DNA from: Canna indica
Taxonomy: Eukaryota; Streptophyta; Magnoliopsida; Zingiberales; Cannaceae
DNA: 64,000 nucleotides
Assembly: GCA_034359265.1 (NCBI GenBank)
Contig: CP136891.1
Location: forward strand, 7,764,501 to 7,828,500
Direction of reading: 5' to 3'
The translations under genes and the position numbers were made by a program. Each line of letters opens with the position of its first letter. Position 1 is the stretch's first letter. Positions 48,376-59,324 of this stretch are shown one piece after another. The notes under the pieces were generated by a model. It was not told the origin of the DNA, did no database searches, and was given only the letters and a program-made list of their open reading frames with translations.

Positions 48376-48817
48376 TAGGAGTCTTCATTGGGTCAACTCC
48401 AGAATCTGATCCGACCCGTACCAATCGAGTCGGGTTGGATTCAATTTAATCAAACTCAATCATAATTCGATCGGGTCTCAGGTTTTAATATTTGGAACCC
48501 GATAATCCGAGACTCGGCCGGATGATTCGATATTTTTATATCTTTTTTAAAAAATATCAAAAACTTAAAATATGTCTCGAGATCATGTCTTCTTGAGACG
48601 TGTTTTAATTTTTTTTAAAAATATATATTCATTTTTGTTAATAGGTAAATTCGACTACCTGACCCGCCCCGACCCAACTCGGCCCGATTTGGGATGGGTT
48701 GGGTTGGATCATGTTCAATTTTTTTAAAACTCAATCCGACTGAACTGACCCGGTTACTTGTTAGTCGGATCGGGCCAATTTTTTCTCCAAATCTGATTCA
48801 ATCCGAGAATAACCCTA
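48376..48817. mobile_element. Non-autonomous element with TAGGG-type ends and GGGTTGGGTTGG-like interior
   Basis: The left end TAGGAGTCTTCATTGGG and the inverse right end TAGGGTTATTCTCGG are similar. The interior repeats words such as CGGGTTGGATTC, GACCCGCCCCGACCC and CCCGGTTACTTG. It has no reading frame. Size (442 bp) and style fit the family at 129, 25018 and 56851. Confidence 0.5.
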
Positions 48818-50859
48818 TTATTTATCAGCAATGAGTGAAACTTACTAATTTTTTGAGCTGCAATCTAATTCGTAGTCTGCAATTGTAGTTTATAAAAGAC
48901 TAAAAGTCTAATATTGTAACTAAATTACAACTAATCAAACAACTTGGTGGCCAGGCGAAACGAGTAACGAGATCGGACGGCTCGAGCTTTTTAATCTTGA
49001 TTTTGCACTCATCTGATTGTTATCGGACGTAGATGATTAGAAAAGACGTAATTGAATTAATTTGTCGGCCATTTCGGCAACCAATCTAAATTTTCATTAG
49101 GAAAATGAGAGGATGGATAAATCACATCAACAATGCGTTCGTAAGCGACACGTGCCGGATTCTTATCGGCTCGATGCGATGGATGATGTCTACGAACGTT
49201 GACAGGACAGTCGAAGAGAGAAAAGCATGACATCGACGCCGTTGGATTCGTGGTGGGAATCGATTCATCATCGAAAGCGTGCATCGACCAATCAATCAAT
49301 TCCTTTTAATTAATTATTATGGATTTAATATTTGGGAAAAGTTGTGGATTTGATTTGTTCCGCATCGCATGCTTGGATCAAATGATTTCGCTTTTAATTA
49401 ATCTGGATAATAAGATCTAATGATATTATAATTAGTAGCAAAATGTTGGGCATCAAAGAAAATTATATACATTTAACAATGTAGTCCACAAACATTCGAA
49501 GAATTATACATTATCATAAATCATGTAATTTGTAATCGTTAATATAACGATCGTAGGTGGGACGGTTCCGCGAGCGCGGTGAATTATCATCGCACAAGCG
49601 AAATATTTTGCCACGACACAACGATTGATATGATCCCCACTAAATTCTCTAATCATGTGATCATGTAAATTCATCAAAGCTTGTCTTATTTTTATACCCT
49701 CTCCAAAAATGATGTTATATACTATGTATAGACTATATATATATATATATAGCTTCGTTACATTAGGGACTGATATGGCCCTCAGCAACATATAAATGTA
49801 ATATTAGAAATTTAAGTTGGATATTTTCGAAATGATATATAATGATTAAATTAAATCAACCACATTAATTATATTGTATTATTCATGTAATAATATTTAT
49901 TCAAATTAAATATAATGGCCTCAAAGTGACCACTTGCCAATAGATACCTACTCACAAGATTAATTAAGACCACACATTGTCCTACCTAATTAAACTAAGA
50001 CCTCCTCCGCACCAAACACTCAATCCTTAATTAGCAGCCCCTGTTGATCAAGAAAATAACACTTGATTTACCTAAAATTTTTGGTTATGACAACATATTA
50101 CTCCTTAATTAGGTTTCATAACCAAAAGTGATACTTCATAATCTGGTCATCCATATGCATGCGTTCATTAAAAATTAAATGAATCATTCCTCATCATGCA
50201 TATGCCAAAGCATGAGATATTACAATATTTAAAAGGATAAAAGTGCAAAAATGCATCTTAATTTTATATACGTACACACTACCAAACAAGAGCGTAGGTA
50301 CGTGGAGTTAAATATATACATGCAAAGCTCAGATGTTATTGTTTAATTAATTAAAAAGACCCCACCATTTCCCTTTATTTCAAAAAAGATCCCCCCTTCT
50401 CTCACTTTCAAGTTCCAACCTCCAGCTCGAGTTAGATTGGGTCTAATTATAACCTTTCTTAATTATATGGAATCAAATCAAATACACGTGCAAGACTGCG
50501 TACGTAGAGATACCAAAATAATATAAGTTGGAATAATAAAATAGCGCATGCAAGTGGTTCAGCATATGCTTTCATCGATCTCCTTCGTCTAATTGAGATG
50601 GATGAGCAACTAATTGAGATGCAAGACCGAATTGTTAAGTATGGTTTAATTTGGTATAGTGTCTAAATAATTGACACTAAAATAACATTATGATTAGGTG
50701 TTTCTCTAAGTTTTGATTTAACGCAGTGTAATATAGTTGTTTGATGAAAAATTAGTTCAATTATTATATTATTATCTTTAAGTGGGTAATTACCTAAATG
50801 AACTTCACGCTTCTATTCAATTCTCTTATTTGCTTAAATTGCATCATATAATGAACGGA
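48818..50859. other. AT-rich intergenic region
   Basis: No gene, RNA or clear repeat border was recognised. A short AT microsatellite lies at about 49736-49751. Confidence 0.45.
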
Positions 50860-51740
50860 TACTAAAATGCATCCTAATATTTTTTTACGGGTGCTAAAAT
50901 ATTTCTAATATTTTCTCCGGGGTACTAAAATGCCACTAACGTTTGTTTTGAAGCTGAAATATTCCTGAGGTTATTAAAAATGGTACAAAAATAACACAAT
51001 GCTATCTTTTGTTAGGTGAAACTTAACGGAGATGTCGTGGATGCTGACAAAAATATTGACTTTATATGTGACGCATATGCAAAGAGCAACTTGCAACGTA
51101 AGCGACACATAAGAAATCAAAACTGGAACTGAAATCGAAAATTAAAATTTAGAAAATAAAAATCAAAATTGGAACCATCAAATCAGTTAATCGAAAAATT
51201 TGGTTCGATTTCAAACCGATTTTTCAATTTTTTTGCTCACTCCTACGGTTGCGTGACAATTTGCTCTCTGCATGTGTGTCACATGTAAAGTCAACATCTC
51301 TATCAGTATCCACGATATCTCCGTTAAGTCTCACCCAACAGAAGTTAGTTTGGTGTCATTTTTGTACCATTTTCAATAACCTCAAGAATATTTTAGCTCT
51401 AAAATAAATGTTTTGGGCATTTTAGTACCCGTGAGGAAACGTTAAGATCATTTTAGTACCCGTGAGGAAACGTTAGGGGCATTTTAGTACATGTGAGAAA
51501 ACGTTAAGGACATTTTAATACCTGAGAGAAAACGTCTCGGTCTGCAAGCGCGCGACGTGTCCACGTCATCAGTCCCAGTCATCAGCCACGTCAACTCCGT
51601 TATCCCTCCATTAACGTTATTTATCTATGGAGATATTTTTGTATCTAATTTCATAACGTCAGGGGTTTTTTTAATTCAAAAAAAATTTTAGGAGTATTTT
51701 AGTACCCGTGAGAAAATATTAGGATTATTTTTGTATATTT
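50860..51740. mobile_element. Large fold-back element with internal tandem repeats
   Basis: The left arm words TACTAAAATGC, GAGGTTATTAAAAATGGTAC and ACTTAACGGAGATGTCGTGG reappear inverted in the right arm as GCATTTTAGTA, GTACCATTTTCAATAACCTC and CCACGATATCTCCGTTAAGT. TTGACTTTATATGTGAC and the inverse of GTCACATGTAAAGTCAA also pair. The loop holds a fragment with GGTTCGATTTCAAACCG words (about 51125-51250), like the element at 4305. A four-unit tandem repeat (51419-51536) sits in the right arm only. There is no reading frame. Confidence 0.65.
51419..51536. repeat. Tandem repeat, four units of 30-31 bp
   Basis: Units start at 51419, 51449, 51480 and 51511. Each begins CATTTTAGTACC or a near variant and contains GTGAGGAAACGTTA or a near variant. 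Confidence 0.8.
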
Positions 51741-52380
51741 TTCCTTTAAAATAAGTAAATGAAACCTAGACTCCATGGTTTAAGTTTAATAAGAGCAATT
51801 ACTTCTAATAGGACGTTATCAATCCATCCATCGTTGCCATTAATATTTCATACCTGCAATATTGCCAATACGAAGATAGAAAAAGATTGATCATTTTAAT
51901 ATCAACTCAAAAGAGTAAAATAATAGTTTCCTGATCAAATTTTAAGTTCACCATTTGTGTTAATTTGCAAAAAGAAAAAATAAATTATTTTAATTTTCCT
52001 TACTATGTTTTATTTTTTAATCTAAAATTGATATAATGGTTATTAATTTTAAATCATTTTAATTTTCCTTACTATAATATTGAAATAAAAATAATGGTTA
52101 TTAATATTAATTTTTGGCAAGAAATAACCTGCTTTGAGCGTTTGACTATTGTATTGGCCGAACCATTTGCTGTTCATCACCACCCTGAACTAAAGAAGAA
52201 AGAGGCATGAGGTAATGGAAAGGGCCCATCGAATACTGCAGGTAAAAGGGGAGAAGAGGAGTTGAGACTGCCATCTCATTCTCTTCCCATCCAAAAATGA
52301 CAACAGGGAAGCGAGGAGGAAGAGGGAGATCAGCAGCAGAAGAAGAGGACAGGAGGGTGCACAAGCCATAGGACACGAAG
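51741..52380. other. Upstream region of the USP-kinase gene
   Basis: AT-rich DNA followed by a purine-rich stretch (about 52190-52380) that is probably the leader of the gene starting at 52381. No other feature was seen. Confidence 0.5.
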
Positions 52381-55300
52381 ATGACCAAGGAAGAAGACGC
52401 TGCTAAGAAGAAGAAGAAGGAGACTGATAAAAATGAGACCTTTGTGGAAAAGCAGATGACGGAGGAGGGTGCAGGAGGACAAGAGGGGAAGACGGTGGTG
52501 GTCGCCATTAGGATGGATTCCCAGAGCCGAGAACTCCTCACTTGGGCACTCGTCAAGGCCGCGGCACCCGGCGACCGCGTCGTCGCCCTCCACGTCCTCT
52601 CCTCCTCTGCCTCCGCCGGCGCTGGCTCCTCAGCAGCGGCAAGCGGACAACCTGCTGCCGTGTTCTCTCTCGCCAAGGAACTGGACGCCATGCTCGCCGT
52701 GTACGAGGGTTTCTGCAATTTGAAGCAGGTAGCTTTCCGTCGACCTCGAAAATCCAACTTTTTTTGCTCAAGATGGGATTTCTTTTACCCCGCTCGCTGC
52801 TTTCCGTTTCTCATCGATTTCTTTGGCAGATCGACCTAAAGCTGAAGATTTGCAAGGGCTCGTCCATCCGCAAAGTCCTGGTAAGCGAGGCGAAAGCTTT
52901 TGCTGCGTCAATACTCATTCTTGGGGTCGCCAAGGACAGCCGCGCCATGGGGTGAGTCAATGTTTCGTCTGAGTGCTCCATTTGCATCCTTTTATCTCCA
53001 AATATTTACTCCCTTGTGGTGCTTTGCCCTCCCTTAGGTCTTCGTCCATATCTGTAGCAAAGTTCTGCGCCAAAAAGCTACCAAGCGATTGCTCGGTGGT
53101 CGCATTGAGCGAGGGCAAGATTTTTTTTCAAAGAGAAGCAGCAGGTTGGCCTGCCGCCACCAAAATTTTAGTGCTATGTTATGTTCTTTGATTGATTCCC
53201 TTTTCCTTTTCTTTCCCGTTAAATTAATTTTAGAGATTAATACTGTGAACAGATAACAGCAAATCTCAAAAGAAGTCGAGCAAAGATTCAAGTAAGGTTA
53301 ACAGCGACGAGAACAACGAAATGTTCTGCTTGTTGCCAATTGTCGGCACAAAGAGGGTGAATGACAAAGACTGCAAGAGTTCATATGTGCCCGAAGAGAA
53401 TGCTTGCAGTACTTGTCCTGATCAGAATGATTCATCCTCCACTGATGGTTCAACGGGAAATAATTGTTCTATCTGTGCACCTGAAGCTGCTGCTCCTCCC
53501 TTGGACGAATTGAAGAAAGAAGATTCATTGGCCTTGGTTCCAGTGAAGAAGAAATCTGAAGCTCCTCCAACCAGCTCTATGCCCATTGTGGTCAAGGATT
53601 CACGGGAAGCTCGACAAGGTTGGCCGTCCCTTAGAAGGCTGGTCTTAACCGGCAGGAAGAGCATCTCCTTAGAGAAGCACAAGAGCTCTGCGGTCCAATC
53701 GGGGAAGCCATACTCTTCTGTGCATCCAGATCGCAAGTCTAAGAAACCAGATGGAACTATGATACTCAATCTTGATGGAGAGAATGGAGCCGTTGTTCAG
53801 GTTGGAGCAGATTCTCCACCACCGCCTTCTGTTCTCAGTGATGAAGAAGGGAGGCTGCCTGAGGAGTTGGAGTCTCTTGAACAGAAATATTCTTCTGTTT
53901 GCAGAATTTTCAGCAAAGAGGAGCTGATGCAGGCGACATCCAACTTCTCTCCAGGTAATTTCACAAAATTTGCCATTCATATAACTTGAAATATCCTGAA
54001 TATTTCCAATTTTAGTTGAAATTGAAATGCAGAGAATTTGATTGGGAAGGGTGGAAGCAGCAATGTCTACAAAGCTTACCTTTCAGATGGCAAAGAATTG
54101 GCTGTGAAAACGTTGAAGCCCTCTCAAGATGCAATCAAAGAGTTTGTTTCAGAGATTGAAATCATCACTACCTTGCATCACAAGAACATTATCTCATTAT
54201 TCGGGTTTTGCTTTGAGAATAACAGTCTAATGTTGGTCTATGACTATGCATCACGAGGTAGCTTAGAAGATATCCTTCATGGTAAGCATTTGACACCCAA
54301 GAATTGCCCATGTTTACTACCCATTGGCTTTGCCTTTCTCAGTCATGTGTCCCAAGTCCCAACCATTTGTTTATTTGTTAGGTGAGAAAGAGAGCAAGCC
54401 TGTTCTCAGTTGGCCTGAAAGGTACAAGGTGGCAATAGGTGTTGCAGAGGCTCTAGATTATTTACATGGTGGTGGTAGTACTGAGCCTGCAATCCACCGG
54501 GATGTAAAGTCCTCAAACATCCTCCTCTCCGAGGATTTTGAGCCACAGGTATTATATATACTTCAGAATGTCTTTCTTATGTAGTTTTTTTTGTACTATA
54601 TATGCAAACGTCTATCCTTTTGCAAATGTTTCAGTTGTCAGACTTTGGATTGGCAACCTGGGCATCAGCATCAACATCACAACCAAGTTGCAGTGATGTT
54701 GCAGGGACTTTTGGGTCTGTTTTCTCTCTATGATAATTTATCAGTTTCTTTGCACAATTTTACTGCAACATTTTAAGCTAGCACTTGTGATGACAGGTAC
54801 TTGGCTCCTGAATACATTTTGTATGGAAAAGTTAATGAAAAGATTGATGTCTATGCTTTTGGTGTGGTGCTTCTGGAGCTCCTTTCAGGAAGGAAGCCCA
54901 TCAGTGCTGTTTGTCCCAAGGGCCAGGAGAGCCTTGTCATGTGGGTAAGCGTCCATTGGTTTTGATTTCTATATCTAACTCAAGGCAAGCAGCTGGATAC
55001 TTTAGTAAATCAATGATTAAGGCTTAAGATTTATACAAGAATCTTGTGAGCAGATGTTTTGGTGGTAGCTTGATGCATTTCTTCTTATTCATCTCAATTA
55101 CTTTCAGGCTAAGCCAATATTACAAGACGGAGATGTTAAGAAGATAATAGATCCAGGGTTAAAACATGAATTTGACAGCAATCAAGTGGAGAGGATGATC
55201 TTAGCTGCTTCCCTGTGTGTAAGGAGGCTTCATGGTGCTCGACCTCAAATCGCCCTCGTAAGATCTTTTTTCCTACACAATGTGTTAAGACAAGTATATA

Positions 55301-55826
55301 TTCATGCCAAGTTGTGTGATTACTATGCTATGGAGAAAGAGTAAAGTAGTTTAGATGCAGTCTTGAGGCCAATTCCAAATAGGACATAAACCTACTCCAT
55401 ATTTGTTTATGATTATTACTGTGGATTGTCTTTTTTGACTACTTCAAGTCAAGCTATCAAACATCCCAGGATTAAGACTAGGGCAACTGGTGTTTTCTTT
55501 TACCTTTTGCTTTACTGAAAATTATTGGCTTACCTTGTGTTACAAAACTTTGTTGAATCTCCCAGATTTCGAAACTGCTCCGAGGAGATGATGGTACTGT
55601 TGAATGGGCAAGGTTGGAAGTTAGCTCTCGGGCTGAAGTCTTGGATGACGAAATGTTGAACCTAGAATCAGACATCAAATCACATCTTAATCTTGCATTG
55701 CTTGACGTGGAAGATGATTCCATCTCGGTCAGCAGCACGGATCATACAGCTGACTCTCTAACCGTGAGCTCTTCTGTAGAAAACTACTTGCAATGGAGAT
55801 GGAGTCGTTCATCAAACTTTGACTAA
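52381..55826 (+). CDS. Receptor-like cytoplasmic kinase with N-terminal universal stress protein domain (777 aa, 10 exons)
   Basis: Exons: 52381-52728, 52830-52951, 53038-53144, 53253-53954, 54033-54281, 54382-54548, 54635-54714, 54797-54944, 55108-55257, 55566-55826; the sum is 2,334 bp. After a lysine/glutamate-rich start, residues ~37-190 form a USP (Usp/adenine hydrolase-like) domain: [48 protein letters not shown] and [12 protein letters not shown] polar linker (~195-410) follows, then the kinase: [12 protein letters not shown] (glycine loop ~430), LAVKTL with Lys ~452, IHRDVKSSN with Asp ~550, SDFGLAT with Asp ~568, and YLAPEY. All catalytic residues are present. There is no signal peptide or membrane helix. 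The layout matches the plant RLCK-VI type (Arabidopsis At2g16750 and relatives). Substrates are unknown. The acidic serine-rich tail ends [10 protein letters not shown]. Confidence 0.92.
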
Positions 55827-56850
55827 TTGGTCTGTATAGTATTTATATTTCCCAATTCCTTTGGATTTCATCTGTTTGCTTGATCCATTATACAGCACAG
55901 TAGGAGTAGCTCTGTCGAGTTCTCTCATTTTTTCTTTTTCAAAGAACCATTCGGATGTTTCTCGCTTGCTCTCAAACAAAGATGGATGAACTAATTATAG
56001 AGTTTATTGTTATACGTGCGTAAGGCCCAGAAGATTACTGTTCAGTTTGCTGGTTGAATTTTAATTTTGTCTTGACTTATCCTTGTTACTTGATCCAATA
56101 AGTTTTCTACATTTGTTGACTTGGATTAAGACAATTATATATCATGCTGTCGTCTTTGTTTTTTGCACGATTGCATCAGTCTCTTAAGTGGCCATCATTG
56201 CTGATAACTCTGCCCCAACTGCACAGAAAGCTCAGTTCAACCATTTCAGCATCAAAGCCTCTCGAAGATAAAACGATGTTGGGGCACGAGAGACTCGGTG
56301 CAAGTGCAACTGAGCCTGAAAGAGAAGTCAAAAGCAAGTAATTAAACGAGGTCATGCAGATAATTGAACGCGTGTCCAGGTTCCCAGCCCTCGACTTATA
56401 TCCTTGATATTGAGAAGGCATAACTTGGTATTTAGTAGCAAGACAATGAAGGCGATGTGGAGTTGTAATGTGCAGGAATTCATGGAAGCAGCACTGCCGC
56501 CGACATAACAGAAGAGACTGCAATGATTGCGTTGGCTCGAAGAGGTGTGTGAAATCTAGGCACCAAGAACTAGTGCATCAAAGTCAATGTCGTTTAATGC
56601 TGAATGGCTCATTTTCATACCTGTTTAATTGGAATGCAGCAGAGCCCATTTTGGGGCAGCAATTGATGTCTTTTACTCTCTTTTTTGCATATTCAGCCCA
56701 TCGACTCCAAATCCTCAAGATTGGGCCTGTTGGTTAACAAAATCAAACCCGTTTTTATATTTTTGATTTTGAAACCAAAACAGTTTTGAAAAGCATATTT
56801 GGTTCGATATTTTTGTGAAGTCCAAAATAAAATTTGATTTCTATAGAATC
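55827..56850. other. Intergenic region downstream of the kinase
   Basis: Probable 3' untranslated region first. At about 56480-56555 a stretch can be read IHGSSTAADITEETAMIALA, which looks coding-like but is isolated and unmatched. No gene is called. Confidence 0.4.
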
Positions 56851-57274
56851 TAGAGCTGACAATATATGGCCTGGCACGATAGTCCGAAAAATATCGGGTT
56901 CGGGCCGGTCCTTATCGTGCTCAGGCTGTTATCGGCCCGGCCCGATAAGGTCCGAAAAATTATCAGGCTGGGCTGGGCTAGGCGGTGTAGGCCCGATGTG
57001 GCCCGATAGCCTGATAAGAATTTTGCACATTATTAAAAATATTGGGCTATCAGTCCTGATAGCACGATTTGAACCCGATAAATAGTTTGGGCCTGATAAT
57101 CCGATTTTTTTTTATGTTATCAGGCTAAATGAGCCGTGCTGTGTCGACATGTTATTTTTTCGTGTTGGGCCGAGCCGGAGATTCCAAGCACAAATTTTTA
57201 TCGGATCGGGCCGACCATGCACAAAAAATTTTGGACCAGGCTGGCCCAGCTCGACACAAATTGCTACCCCTATT
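56851..57274. mobile_element. Non-autonomous element with TAGGGG-type ends and GGCCCGATA repeats
   Basis: The left end TAGAGCTGACAATATATGGC and the inverse right end TAGGGGTAGCAATTTGTG are related. The interior repeats GGCCCGATA, CCCGATAAGGTCCGAAAAA and GGCCTGATAA in several copies. It has no reading frame. It belongs with the elements at 129, 25018 and 48376. Confidence 0.55.
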
Positions 57275-58152
57275 AGAATCAGGTGCGCGATTGTTTTTTG
57301 TGGTTTTGAAATTATCAGTTTCGAATATTGAAAATGCAACGGTAAACTTGTAAAAATATTTTTTATCCTCTCTCCTACAAAATATCTTATTTTTTTATGC
57401 TCAATTAGCTAAATCTAATCAGTACCATGTTATTTTTTTTCATAATTTTCTTTTGTTGTTGACCACTATGTTAGTTGGTTTACTAATTTCAATCAATTAA
57501 AATTGATATCATTTTCATCAATCAAATACATTTTATAAAAAATTGAGAACTAAAAAAACAAAATGTTTTTCCAAAATTAATTTGTTTATATATTAAAATC
57601 AAATAAAAAAATATAATTTCCTTTTATATACACACACGTGGCAATGTGTTTTTTTCTTTGTGTTGCTTGTAATGCATCAATTATGTCTTAGAAATTAGAA
57701 TGATTAATAGCCATTACCAAGCACTATACATTTGAGAAATTTAAAGAAAGGTAAGCATCTGAAGATGAAAATATGATAAATTAATTACCAAATATGATTC
57801 CTTTCTCAGATGTGCTAAACATTTTTCCTTATTTCACAGGGCTGCATTCAATCCAAAAGACTAGATATGCATACACGCCAATTTTTTTTGTAAATTGATC
57901 ATTAATTAGACAGTCCAGAAGATCCAGAGTAAAAAACAAACGCCTTTCTCAAACTTGGGGAAACGAGGTATGAAAATATTGCTTCGACACTCAGACAGCA
58001 ACTTCAAACAGTCAAAAACCCAACTCTCGCCTCTTCAGTAGCAGGCCAGAAGTTGAACATAATATCTGTGTCGAGTGGTGATTTTGTTTACTCACCATTT
58101 TTCATGAAATGTTCAAGTCGCGTGCTTCATCACTTATTCATTTACGGATAAC
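57275..58152. other. AT-rich intergenic region
   Basis: No gene, RNA or clear repeat was recognised. Confidence 0.45.
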
Positions 58153-58608
58153 CTTGAGTGAGGAATTTAAAGAGGGAGGAGTTTGAAGGGATTTGAAGGG
58201 TTTTGGAGAGGGAGGAGGGTGAGGGGTTTGAAGTTTTTCGAAAGAGTTTTAAAATTTTTGTTTGATTAGATTTCGTAAAGGGTTTGGAGGAATTTGAAAG
58301 AATTTAGTAGATCATTATGCCATCATTTAGAATAATATATTTTTTTATTTTAGGAATATTTTTATATATATTTTTTTAATTCATTAACTTTTCAAATTCC
58401 TCCAAAACTTTTCATTTTGAGGATTTTAAAAATAGATTCTAGGAGGAGGTTGGAGGGGTTTAAAACCCCTTAAAAAAAATTATTCAAATAGAATATTTCT
58501 CAAACCCCTCCAATTTTCTTTAAAAAAATTATTCAAGTAGAATATTTTAAATTTCTCCAAAATCCTCCTCTTTCGGACTCCTTCAAAATTCTTAGAAATC
58601 CTCAATTC
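58153..58608. mobile_element. Inverted-repeat element with GGAGG/CCTCC-rich arms
   Basis: The left arm is purine-rich (TTGAGTGAGGAATTTAAAGA, then GGAGGAGTTTGAAGG). The right arm reads as its inverse (CCTCCTCTTTCGGACTCC, then TTAGAAATCCTCAATTC). Words such as GGAGGAATTTGAAAG and CAAATTCCTCCAAA also pair closer to the centre. It has no reading frame. Confidence 0.5.
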
Positions 58609-58795
58609 AAAAGTAGTGTTAGTATAGTGTTGTGATTTCTCCGATATTGGGTGTTTAGAATGGCCGGAAAAGATATCAATGCAGTCAATCTATTTAAAAT
58701 CCTCAATTCAAAAGTAGTGTTAGTATAGTGTTGTGATTTCTCCTATATTGGGTGTTTAGAATGGCCGGAAAAGATATCAATGCAGTCAATCTTTA
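58600..58795. repeat. Recent tandem duplication, 101-bp unit
   Basis: The unit CCTCAATTCAAAAGTAGTG... starts at 58600 and again at 58701. The copies are almost identical; the visible change is CTCCGATATT versus CTCCTATATT. Copy 2 breaks off near 58795. Confidence 0.9.
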
Positions 58796-59324
58796 AATAG
58801 ATTGGACGTTTTTGAAGAATCTAAATGATATCTTGTCATTTTTGTTTCGATGATGCATGTCAGAAACTATAATTTCTTCCTGAGTTTGGATAACAGATGT
58901 GAGATGTTATGTTCCCTAGCTTAGAAAAAGTATGGCTTTAGTAATCTGAAGCTTTATGCTTGTCAATACTGATCATTTATAGAGAAGTATGGGTTTTGTA
59001 GTTACTAGTTAGGGAACTTGTTGTATTCTCAAATGCAATTTACTAAAACTCTTTTTGTCGTATGTTTTAAATCAACATATACGATAAAAGTTATCTTGGT
59101 CTAGTAGTTGACAGGGTTTGACAACCGAAATTTGCAAATGCAAACCATATTATGGTATGCTTGGAGCTTGTATTGCACATGTTTGTAACATTGTTTGATC
59201 AAATAACAATGCCTAGTAAGAATGATACATATAACAATTGATTTGAAGAATTGATACATATTACAAGTAATGAGTAATATGGGAGCAAACCTAGAAAGTA
59301 ATAGACAACTAACAAAATTTCGTC

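Noticed and set aside
56480..56560. Coding-like stretch IHGSSTAADITEETAMIALA downstream of the kinase
   Set aside because: Isolated, no recognisable family, no clear upstream exon in frame. It may be part of the kinase 3' region or an old gene relic.
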